6,904 bases of DNA, taken from positions 1-6,904 of the forward strand of contig JANWYM010000222.1 in the NCBI GenBank assembly GCA_025055355.1, written 5' to 3'. Positions 1-6,005 of this stretch are shown here, piece by piece. The translations under genes were made by a program, and so were the position numbers. The notes below the pieces were generated by a model, which was not told where the DNA came from, ran no database searches, and saw only the letters and a program-made list of their open reading frames with translations. The number at the start of each line of letters is the position of its first letter. The first letter of the stretch is position 1. Origin of the DNA: Abditibacteriales bacterium (GTDB taxonomy: Bacteria; Armatimonadota; Abditibacteriia; Abditibacteriales; JANWYM01).

Positions 1-7
1 CGCAGCG

Positions 8-35
8 AAGCCATCCCCTACGGGGGAGATGGCTT
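8..35 (+). terminator. GC-rich hairpin, possible terminator of an upstream gene
   Basis: Arms 8-15 (AAGCCATC) and 28-35 (GATGGCTT) are perfectly complementary. Three inner C-G pairs extend the stem (16-18 with 24-26, A27 bulged), leaving a five-base loop. The plus-strand 3' side continues TTTACTTCG, a poor U-tract, so it may be a weak intrinsic terminator for a gene ending before the window. It could instead be a copy of a palindromic repeat: a similar CGAAGCC/CCATCCCC vocabulary recurs near 4304-4340. No coding frame here looks real. Confidence 0.4.
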
Positions 36-172
36 TACTTCGTCCCTTGCCACCGCTCCGCCCCTCGCAATCACGTGGGAACTTACTGAGTGAAGGTGTC
101 CGCTTCCATGCCTTTGTGTAACTCGACGGCGGGCGGGGTAAACTGAGGACGGACGATATCGGGGGGCGCATT

Positions 173-2191
173 ATGTCCTTTGCCTATCCGCTTTATCTTT
201 TGGGAACCTTAGCCGTTGCGCTGCCGGTCCTCATTCACCTGCTGGTGAAACAGAAACGGCGGGCGATGCCGTTCAGCACGCTGCGGTTTCTGCGGCAGGC
301 GCAGTGGCAGCGGCAGGGGCGGCGGCGGCTGCGCGAGTGGCTGCTGTTGTTGCTGCGCGTGTTGGTGTGCCTGCTCATCGCGTTCGCGTTGGCGCGTCCG
401 GTGCTGAGACACGCGCCGGGGTTTCTGGCGCGGTTTACCAACGTCGCGGCAGTCCTCATCGTGGACAACTCTTATAGCATGGGCGCAATTCGCGATGGCA
501 AATCTGATTTTGAAAGGGCAAAAGAACTCGCGCAGCGCATGCTGAACAGTTTGCCCGCAAGAAGCCGTGTCGCGGTGATGTGGGCATCGGAACCTCCCCC
601 CCAAGAGTTATTGGAACGTTGGCAGGTTGGCAGGTTGACAGGTTCGCTCTATGATGGTGCGGTCAACCTGACGCAGCGCATCGAAGACGCGCAACGCTTA
701 CTCCGCCACGCCAACGCCACGACGAAGGAGATCGTCGTTTTGACCGATGCCCAGAGACTCTCGTTTCCACCTGCCACCTTCAACCCGCAAGCCTCAACCT
801 TTGGGGTTCAACTGACGGTCGTGGACGTTCGTGGGAACGTGCCCGTCGAAAATCTGGCGATTGTCTCCGGCAGCCTGCGCGAAGGTAAGACGCTGACGCC
901 CTCCTCGTGGCGCGTGTCGGTGACAGTGCGCAACACGGGCAATGCATCGCGGGGGGCTACGGCGACGCTGTGGGTGGAAGGCAGCCCGCGCGGACGGCGG
1001 ACTCTGCCCGCCTTGGCGCCAAGTCGGACAACGGAAGTCAGTTTTCCCGTTCCGCCGTTGCCTGTCGGATTGCACGCGGGGTGGGTGGAGTTGTCGGACG
1101 ACGCGTTAGCGGCGGATAACCGTTTTTACTTTGCGCTGCCGGTGCGCGAGCGGTATCGCGTGCTGCTGGTGGATGGCACGTCCACGACCTCGCAGGGTGA
1201 ATCCTTCTATCTGCGCGCTGCGCTGGAATCCCTGCGGATGCCGATGGGCAAGCCGCTTATGGACATCTCCACGACGACGGGCACGGGGTTGTCGGCGGCG
1301 GGGTTGGCGGAGAAAGACGTCGTGGTCTTCACCTCCGCGCCGCCGCTGGATCCATCGCAGCGCGACGCGCTTAAGCAGTTCATTGCCAGCGGCGGCGGTG
1401 TGTGGATTTGCTTGGGCGAGCGCACGAGGGCACAGGAGTTTAACCGCCACTTCGCGCAGACGGGACTGGCTCCGATGGCGACAGCGGCGGCGGTCGTGAC
1501 AGCTGAAGGCGTCCACCTGTCTGCGTTGGACTTCATGCATCCCGCCCTGTCCGTCTTCGACAACCCCCAGAGCGCGGATGTGATGCGGGCGAAGTTCCGT
1601 CGCTACTTCCGTCTGAGCGGCGCGCCCGCCTCGCGCGCGAAAGTCCTGGCGCGGTTCAACAACGGCGACGCAGCCTTAGTAGAACAGACGACAGGGTTCG
1701 GGAGGGTGCTGCTCTTCGCCAGCGGTGTCCACGTGCGCAGCAACGACCTGCCGCTCACGAAATCGTTCGTCGCGTGGGTGCATCAACTGATGTTCCATCT
1801 CGCGGCTTCGCGGCGTCACAACGCGCTGACTGTCGGCGCGACGTTGAACGTATCGAGCGGGGAACTGATACGCCCCGATGGAGCGAAGCAGAAAGTGCAG
1901 GGCACTATCCCCCTCACGCAGGCAGGAATTTACAAACTGGCCTCCCCTCAACTCGCACTGCTGCCCGTCAATCCCGACACCGCCGAATCCGACCTGACGC
2001 GGCTGACGGAGAAGGACCTCAAGCAGCGATATGGCGACAACGTGGCTCTCGCAGACGCCTCGCAAGCCCCCGGATTGCCTGCACGCTCCGTGCGGACGGC
2101 AGACCTGTGGCAGCCGCTCATGTGGCTGGTGTTGGTGTTACTGTTCGTGGAGATGGTGTTCGGGTATTGGAGTATGCGGGTGTTGGGATAA
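173..2191 (+). CDS. BatA-like membrane-anchored von Willebrand factor A protein
   Basis: A 672-residue protein with the layout of the BatA N-terminal/vWA family. Residues 5-25 and about 56-76 are hydrophobic helices around a very basic segment (27-54), and the second ends in the family-typical ALARP stretch. The vWA domain (about 92-220) shows a MIDAS metal site: D98-x-S100-x-S102 (DNSYS) and a later LTD (D192). An Ig/CARDB-like beta region follows (about 225-325). Next comes a Rossmann-like, glutamine-amidotransferase-type domain (about 328-420, with RVLLVDG and SGGGVWICLG), and finally a C-terminal helix at 647-667. The vWA part probably faces the periplasm or cell exterior and binds a protein partner. 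Relatives often sit with MoxR ATPases and DUF58 proteins; none is visible. The ATG at 173 follows a G-run (161-166) at a 6-nt spacing. An 8-bp tandem repeat at 618-644 lies inside the vWA coding region. The exact role is unknown. Confidence 0.85.
   Translation: MSFAYPLYLLGTLAVALPVLIHLLVKQKRRAMPFSTLRFLRQAQWQRQGRRRLREWLLLLLRVLVCLLIAFALARPVLRHAPGFLARFTNVAAVLIVDNSYSMGAIRDGKSDFERAKELAQRMLNSLPARSRVAVMWASEPPPQELLERWQVGRLTGSLYDGAVNLTQRIEDAQRLLRHANATTKEIVVLTDAQRLSFPPATFNPQASTFGVQLTVVDVRGNVPVENLAIVSGSLREGKTLTPSSWRVSVTVRNTGNASRGATATLWVEGSPRGRRTLPALAPSRTTEVSFPVPPLPVGLHAGWVELSDDALAADNRFYFALPVRERYRVLLVDGTSTTSQGESFYLRAALESLRMPMGKPLMDISTTTGTGLSAAGLAEKDVVVFTSAPPLDPSQRDALKQFIASGGGVWICLGERTRAQEFNRHFAQTGLAPMATAAAVVTAEGVHLSALDFMHPALSVFDNPQSADVMRAKFRRYFRLSGAPASRAKVLARFNNGDAALVEQTTGFGRVLLFASGVHVRSNDLPLTKSFVAWVHQLMFHLAASRRHNALTVGATLNVSSGELIRPDGAKQKVQGTIPLTQAGIYKLASPQLALLPVNPDTAESDLTRLTEKDLKQRYGDNVALADASQAPGLPARSVRTADLWQPLMWLVLVLLFVEMVFGYWSMRVLG
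618..644 (+). repeat. 8-bp tandem repeat (GTTGGCAG)n within the vWA gene
   Basis: Two identical units (618-625, 626-633), a third with one change (GTTGACAG, 634-641) and a partial fourth (GTT, 642-644). It encodes roughly WQVGRLTG, residues 150-157, between the MIDAS motif and the conserved LTD strand. Because 8 is not a multiple of 3, loss or gain of one unit would shift the frame. Confidence 0.85.
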
Positions 2192-2230
2192 CGACTGAGG
2201 CCCGAGCGTCAGCAGCCACGTCACTGCGGC

Positions 2231-2710
2231 TCATTCCATCCGCAACTCTATGATTTCCCAGCGCATCAGCCCGCGTGGGGCTTGCACCTCTACGGTGTCA
2301 CCGACGGTTTTGCCGAGCAGGGCACGCCCGAGGGGGGAGTTGATGGAGATGGGGTTCTCGCGCGTGCCGATTTCCGCGCCGTCCACCAGCGTGTAGTGAT
2401 CTTCTGTGCCGTCATCGAGGTTCATCAGCGTCACCGTGACCCCGATGGCGACCTGCTTCGGAACCGCGTCGGGCTCAACGATTTCGACCTCGGTCAAGCG
2501 GTCTTCCATCAATTTGATGCGTGCATCAATCCACCCTAACGCTTCGCGGGCGGCGTGATAACCCGCGTTTTCGCGCAGGTCTCCCTGCTCGCGCGCCGCG
2601 CCGACCTCCGCGCGCAGTTTGGCGCGCCGCGCTTTTAACTCTTCGAGTTCGGCTTGCAGCCGCTCAAAACCTTGCTGGGTTAAACGGACTTTCAACATAA
2701 CGGATGCCAT
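2231..2710 (-). CDS. greA: Transcription elongation factor GreA
   Basis: GreA binds RNA polymerase through its secondary channel and stimulates cleavage of backtracked RNA, restarting stalled complexes in the cytoplasm. From the chosen start the protein is 159 residues, against about 158 for typical GreA. The N-terminal coiled coil spans about residues 8-78. Its tip carries GDLRENAGY, keeping the two acidic residues needed for catalysis (D44 and E47, matching E. coli D41 and E44), though the usual ENAEY reads ENAGY. The C-terminal FKBP-like domain has the signature SPLGRALLGKTVGD (125-138) and ends at EVQAPRG and IIELRME. I chose the ATG at 2710-2708 because AGGAAGG lies just upstream. Starting at 2728 would add six unconserved residues, and starting at 2698 would leave the Shine-Dalgarno too far away. 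The nuclease gene upstream ends 71 bp away, so the two may be co-transcribed. No terminator is seen in the 39 bp before the convergent vWA gene. Confidence 0.95.
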   Translation of the reverse strand: MASVMLKVRLTQQGFERLQAELEELKARRAKLRAEVGAAREQGDLRENAGYHAAREALGWIDARIKLMEDRLTEVEIVEPDAVPKQVAIGVTVTLMNLDDGTEDHYTLVDGAEIGTRENPISINSPLGRALLGKTVGDTVEVQAPRGLMRWEIIELRME

Positions 2711-2712
2711 CA

Positions 2713-2719
2713 CCTTCCT
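2713..2719 (-). promoter_or_regulatory. Ribosome binding site that fixes the greA start
   Basis: On the minus strand AGGAAGG ends 2 nt before the ATG at 2710, and its AGGA core has a 5-nt spacing. This favours that ATG over the in-frame ATGs at 2728 and 2698. Confidence 0.7.
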
Positions 2720-2781
2720 GCTTCGCAAAAGATGACATGATTAGCAAAAGCGTGTTGTCAGTTGAGTCATTAGTCACAAGG

Positions 2782-3828
2782 CTACTTGCTTCCACTCGGA
2801 CGACAGTAGGGACAGGGGCGATAACCCCCTTGACGAGCCTGCTCGCGGCTGGCGAGCGTCACGCGCGTTTCCGGCGACGGCAGCCAGCGGCAGGTCGCCA
2901 AGTGATAGAGACGGTTGAACTTGTTGCCAATCAAAAAGGGCGATGGATTGGCGACTTTGACGGGCTTCAACGGCGGACGCCCTGCTTTCACCCAAGCCGT
3001 GAACCACAGGCTGGCAAGGGCGTGCGCCGCGTCGTTGAGGCGGCGCGCGGCGATGCCGCTTGCTGTTTTGCTAAACAGATTGTAATACACTTCATCGTAA
3101 TCCAAGTTGCCGACTGCCTTCTGCGCCTCCTTATCGGCTCTTAGGAGGTCGGGCACGAGCGAGAGGCTCTCCGCCGCCCAGTCGAACGCCGCCACCACGA
3201 CGTTAGGGATTTCCTTCGCAGGTTTGGGTTTCACGCTCCCGCTCTTCACGAACCGCTCCACAACGCCCTCTTCAAACCGGGCATGAATGCCGCGCTGCTG
3301 CGTCATCTGCCCGTCGTAATTTTCCGTCGCGTGAAAAGGCACGTGAATGTCCGCCACGTAATGCCCCAACGCCGCCGACTGATACACGATGTCTGCCGCA
3401 TCGCGGTTCTTCATCGCCTTAACTAACTGCTGGAAACGCTGCTCAATCACCCACGGCACGATGCCGTTGCTGTCCACTTTAGCCTTGCCGTGCTTAAGCA
3501 CAGCGGCTTGGTAGTCGTGGGGGATATCGAAGTTGGGCGCGCTGCCATAGCGATCCAGGTCAATGAAATGGCGCGGTCCTTCCTGGCGGTCGCTCGCACG
3601 CCACTCATCGGGCATCATCGAGAGCGCCTCGAGGTGTTCGCGGTTCGCCCGATAGAAACCCCGCAGTGGTTCGGGCAAAGCCTCCACCGCCGCCCCGTTC
3701 ACCAACTGATGCCCGTAAGGTCCCCACCCCCAGGCGGGACGACCCAACAGCATCGCGCACCCCATCAACGCTCCTCCGACACAGCACAACGCCACCCACC
3801 GCGAGCGGCGCAGCCAAGCGAAAGACAT
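2782..3828 (-). CDS. Secreted S1/P1-type zinc nuclease with C-terminal Ada-like zinc-binding tail
   Basis: A 348-residue exported protein of the S1/P1 nuclease / zinc phospholipase C fold. Residues 1-34 form a Sec signal peptide: basic LRRSR, a hydrophobic core, then PAWG as cleavage site. Cleavage after G34 leaves Trp35 as residue 1, followed by GPYGH, just as P1 nuclease starts WGALGH. The P1 trinuclear zinc ligands can be placed in order: W35 and H40 (P1 positions 1 and 6), D74, H87 (in RHFID), H156, D160, H166 (spacings 4 and 6, as in P1), H182, and E186 where P1 has Asp153. The family cleaves single-stranded DNA or RNA or 3'-phosphomonoesters outside the cytoplasm; relatives cleave phospholipids, so the substrate is inferred. 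After the catalytic domain, residues about 298-344 form a second zinc module: H309-x3-C313-x25-C339-x2-C342, in a context ending GYRPCPYC. The spacing matches the Ada metal-binding domain with His replacing the first Cys. The start follows GAGGTG (3834-3839) at 5 nt, and a consensus promoter lies just upstream. Confidence 0.88.
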   Translation of the reverse strand: MSFAWLRRSRWVALCCVGGALMGCAMLLGRPAWGWGPYGHQLVNGAAVEALPEPLRGFYRANREHLEALSMMPDEWRASDRQEGPRHFIDLDRYGSAPNFDIPHDYQAAVLKHGKAKVDSNGIVPWVIEQRFQQLVKAMKNRDAADIVYQSAALGHYVADIHVPFHATENYDGQMTQQRGIHARFEEGVVERFVKSGSVKPKPAKEIPNVVVAAFDWAAESLSLVPDLLRADKEAQKAVGNLDYDEVYYNLFSKTASGIAARRLNDAAHALASLWFTAWVKAGRPPLKPVKVANPSPFLIGNKFNRLYHLATCRWLPSPETRVTLASREQARQGGYRPCPYCRPSGSK

Positions 3829-3866
3829 ACGTTCACCTCGTCCAGAGAGTTGCTACGGCAAAAGGG

Positions 3867-3895
3867 ATTATACCCTGCTAAGGCGTGTTGGTCAA
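3867..3895 (-). promoter_or_regulatory. Sigma-70-type promoter for the nuclease gene
   Basis: On the minus strand the -35 box is TTGACC (3895-3890, 5 of 6 consensus) and the -10 box is TATAAT (3872-3867, 6 of 6), with exactly 17 bp between them. Transcription would begin near 3860, giving a leader of about 30 nt with the GAGGTG ribosome site before the ATG at 3828. greA may be included in the transcript. The promoter lies in the still-open tail of the caspase-like frame, a reason to think that tail no longer encodes protein. Confidence 0.8.
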
Positions 3896-4040
3896 TGGGC
3901 AGGCGGGTTAATCGTTCCCTCTCAGTGACGTAGAGGTAGGTCGTTGCGTGTGCGGATTGGACTTCAACATTGTGAGGGTCACCGCGATCCGCTGTAAACA
4001 ACCGCGTGAGCGACTTCAGCACCGGCAAAGTGAACCTCAT

Positions 4041-4076
4041 ACCCTCGCCGCGCCCGCAGGGGAGCAGCGGCAGGGT
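4041..4076. repeat. GC-rich palindromic element in the caspase remnant
   Basis: ACCCT (4041-4045) pairs with AGGGT (4072-4076), and GCCG (4047-4050) pairs with CGGC (4068-4071). C4046 is bulged, giving nine base pairs. Read on the minus strand it encodes TLPLLPCGRGEG. This low-complexity LP..GRGEG style is what dispersed GC-rich palindromic repeats give when they fall inside open frames. It has no U-tract, so a repeat is more likely than a terminator. Confidence 0.55.
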
Positions 4077-4292
4077 GGGCGGTGGAGTTGCCGCGCCGGT
4101 GAACAACAGCCAAGAAGCGCCCGGTCCTTCCCACTGCGGTGGCTGCACGTCGGACTGCCCCTGCGGGACGTAACGCCACTGCCGAATGCGCTGCCGCGAC
4201 ACCTCGATAACCTCCTCATAGGTGGCGTGGGAGGACGCCTCCTTCATGCCTTCCAGTAAGGCGCGCGTGCCGGCTAAGAGGAGGTGGCGGAT

Positions 4293-4367
4293 CTCCCCTC
4301 TCCCCATCCCCGACGGCGAAGCCTCCTCGGGGCGGCTTCGACCCGCACCGGGTAGCGAGAGGAACAA
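4293..4367. repeat. GC-rich repeat-like insert in the caspase remnant
   Basis: Low-complexity GC-rich DNA between the catalytic-Cys motif and the p10-like part of the remnant, translating on the minus strand to a Gly/Arg/Pro/Ser-rich stretch (for example PEEASPSGMGRGE). It contains the inverted repeat CGAAGCC (4317-4323) / GGCTTCG (4334-4340) with a 10-base loop. Its 4304-4316 segment matches 11-23 at 12 of 13 bases. It looks like an inserted dispersed repeat; the borders are approximate. Confidence 0.5.
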
Positions 4368-4505
4368 AGGAAAGACAGTCGGTTCATCAAATAGCTTGGT
4401 GCCTGTGCCCGCATGGCAGCAGTCCAGAATGACCACTGTGTGGTGGCTGCGCACGCGACTGAACCCAGCAAAATTCGCACACCGCGTTACGTCTCTTCGG
4501 TGTCG

Positions 4506-5849
4506 TTATCTGATGGTGAGGAACGCCGTCAACAATACCGCCATAATGACGAAAATGACCTCCACCGTTAAGCCTGCCCCGAGTGCGGCCAGCCGATTTA
4601 AAACGCCGGGTTTATCGGGGTAGATGACGGCGCGCCTGCCTAAGACAAATAACACCGTGAGAGCGGTCTGAATCCATGCGGTCGCCACTAACCAAGCCGA
4701 TGCCTCCACCGGCACAACCGCCCATCGCCACGCCAGCCACCCCGTCAACGCAGTCAACGCCGCCAGCCCGCACCAAGCAACAACAGGCGAGACGAGGTTT
4801 TCGTGGCGGCTCCATTGAGCCACCACGTTGTCCCCAGAGACCCACGTGAGCATCGGCAGCAGAACGAAAGCCGGGGTGACCGCCCCAAAGAAGACGCCGA
4901 TGAACGGGAGCAATAACACCGCAAACGGCGCGCGCCAGAGGTTCCTGCCCGCTTGCCAGCCCCCTTCGGCAGGCGCCAACCACAGCATCCAGACGGCTAT
5001 CATCGCTGCCTCCCACGCCATTGGCAAAGCAGGCTTTTGCGCCAACATGCTTTCAGCCCCAGGTTCCAGCAGACGCCATCCCAGACCCAGCGACAGACCG
5101 GCGACAGCGCCGAAAGTCACCTCCATGACCTTCCACCAGTCCATCCACCGCTGCGCCTTCTCTCCGAACGGGCGCGCGTGGATGCCCCACGCCTGAAGCA
5201 TCTCCCCGACGCTGAAGCCAATGCCTCCCCCCACGATGCCGAACAGACTCAGCCCGACGGCGAAGCGGTCGCTGCGCACGAAGGCGAGGTAGGCAAGCAA
5301 CCCCAACAGCGCGAACCACAACCCACCCCAGTATTCCGGTCGGGGCTTGGGGTCGGAGGCTTTGGAGAAGTAAATTTTCGGCAGGGCACGGGGCGGGTCG
5401 TGCGGTCGGTTCACCAGTCGAATGCCCGCCGCCGTCAAAATGGCTAACCCCACGACCAGCAGCAGCAACTCAAAAAGCCGATATTCCACGCCCCCGCCCG
5501 CCATGCCCAAAAAAGCACCGGTCAAGCCAATCCAAACGCTGCCCTTCACCGTCGTGCCCAAAAGCCCCCACCAATAGGTTGGGGAACGGGGAATACCGTG
5601 AACCAGCCCCAGGGTTTGCCCGTAGGTCATCAAGCCACCGACGGAGCAAGCCAGCGCGCCCACTGCGCCCAAGCGCACAGCCTCCGCAGGCGACATCTCC
5701 CGCGCTCCCGTCAGCGCCAGAGCGAGACCGACCATCGCCCCCGGCACCATCGCCCCGGACTGATGACCGAACTGCCCCCGAATGCCCCAGCCTAACCCCA
5801 TCGCCAACGCCGGCAGCACGCAGGAAAGAACGTCGGCAACTTCTGTCAT
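4506..5849 (-). CDS. Large polytopic membrane protein of unknown function
   Basis: A 447-residue integral membrane protein with about 12-13 hydrophobic segments, roughly at residues 8-24, 33-48, 58-80, 97-118, 124-146, 174-192, 197-217, 243-260, 277-293, 306-330, 353-377, 383-403 and 425-444. The most distinctive feature is GLGWGIRGQFGHQSGAM (18-34), a Gly-rich stretch with one Arg and one His inside the membrane region. A second Gly-rich helix is GIVGGGIGFSVGEM (204-217), and a charged Trp-rich loop (KAQRWMDWWK, 231-240) lies between helices. I recognise this as a conserved style of bacterial hypothetical protein but cannot name a function. Buried polar residues would fit a transporter or a membrane enzyme, which is inference. 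The frame extends upstream to 5993, but the ATG at 5849 is preferred: AGAGGGG (5862-5856) precedes it at a 6-nt spacing, the first helix follows, and the extra 48 residues would be encoded by inverted-repeat DNA. The stop TAA (4508-4506) is followed at once by the caspase remnant in the same frame. Confidence 0.75.
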   Translation of the reverse strand: MTEVADVLSCVLPALAMGLGWGIRGQFGHQSGAMVPGAMVGLALALTGAREMSPAEAVRLGAVGALACSVGGLMTYGQTLGLVHGIPRSPTYWWGLLGTTVKGSVWIGLTGAFLGMAGGGVEYRLFELLLLVVGLAILTAAGIRLVNRPHDPPRALPKIYFSKASDPKPRPEYWGGLWFALLGLLAYLAFVRSDRFAVGLSLFGIVGGGIGFSVGEMLQAWGIHARPFGEKAQRWMDWWKVMEVTFGAVAGLSLGLGWRLLEPGAESMLAQKPALPMAWEAAMIAVWMLWLAPAEGGWQAGRNLWRAPFAVLLLPFIGVFFGAVTPAFVLLPMLTWVSGDNVVAQWSRHENLVSPVVAWCGLAALTALTGWLAWRWAVVPVEASAWLVATAWIQTALTVLFVLGRRAVIYPDKPGVLNRLAALGAGLTVEVIFVIMAVLLTAFLTIR

Positions 5850-5876
5850 GTCGCACCCCTCTTCTCGAAATGTAGC

Positions 5877-5939
5877 GCAGGTGTTTTGCCTGCATCGTGC
5901 CGACAGAGCCTGCCCTGAACGGAGCGCAGGGATGTCGGC
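5877..5939. repeat. Intergenic inverted repeats upstream of the membrane-protein gene
   Basis: Two structures lie in the 156-bp gap between the LarA-like gene and the membrane-protein gene. The first is GCAGG (5877-5881) / CCTGC (5889-5893), with a 7-base loop. The second is GCCGACA (5899-5905) / TGTCGGC (5933-5939), enclosing CCCTG (5913-5917) / CAGGG (5927-5931). Neither has a U-tract on either strand, so terminator function is doubtful. A dispersed palindromic repeat or a leader structure for the downstream gene is possible. I see no clear promoter in the rest of the gap. Confidence 0.55.
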
Positions 5940-6005
5940 GCTGCGCGGTTTTTGGAGAGGCTCTAAGCGCAATGCGAAAGATAGGGAAGGCACTGCGTCA
6001 GGCTC

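Larger units (their letters stand above)
3900..4505 (-). pseudogene. Caspase-like (peptidase C14) gene remnant, 5'-truncated
   Basis: Read on the minus strand, the frame starts right after the stop codon of the membrane-protein gene, with no good start codon. It soon gives HTVVILDCCHAGTGTK (4442-4395), the catalytic-Cys region of metacaspase-type peptidases. About 70 residues later come RHLLLAGTR and a p10-like part (ATYEEVIEVSRQRIR, then PPQWEGP and LLF). The upstream half of the p20 domain, with the catalytic GHG histidine, is absent; recognisable sequence begins around 4463. Other signs of decay are GC-rich palindromic segments in frame at 4293-4367 and 4038-4088, and an apparent deletion where LAGTRA runs directly into LLEGMKEA. 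A further conserved-looking piece (PVLKSLTRLFTADRG) follows. The frame stays open to 3765, overlapping the nuclease gene. I end the remnant at about 3900, where the nuclease promoter begins; that boundary is approximate. A weak GTG at 4454 could start a 229-residue product, but it could not form a complete protease. Confidence 0.75.

Noticed and set aside
114..144. Possible promoter for the vWA gene, TTGTGT and TAAACT
   Set aside because: The -35 box matches consensus at only 3 of 6 positions and the spacing is 19 bp, too weak to annotate.
2192..2230. Bidirectional terminator between the convergent vWA and greA genes
   Set aside because: Only 4-bp stems can be drawn and there is no T-tract on either strand.
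2711..2781. Separate promoter for greA
   Set aside because: TAATCA with an upstream TG is the best -10 candidate, but no -35 box lies at a suitable distance.
2704..3144. Plus-strand open frame opposite the nuclease 3' part
   Set aside because: Antisense to a well-supported gene, with no family features. Long antisense frames are expected at this GC content; the same holds for 3490-3933 and 4953-5447.
3757..3768. Lipoprotein signal (LMGC) in the nuclease leader
   Set aside because: Met at -2 is unusual for a lipobox, and cleavage there would leave Trp35 internal, losing the N-terminal Trp zinc ligand of this family. Cleavage after G34 fits better.
3765..3899. C-terminal continuation of the caspase-like frame
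   Set aside because: It runs through the nuclease promoter, ribosome site and first codons, and its translation resembles nothing. Probably non-coding in this frame.
5850..5993. 48-residue N-terminal extension of the membrane protein
   Set aside because: It is encoded by the inverted-repeat region and looks unlike a protein N-terminus. The ATG at 5849 has a good ribosome site and is followed directly by the first helix.
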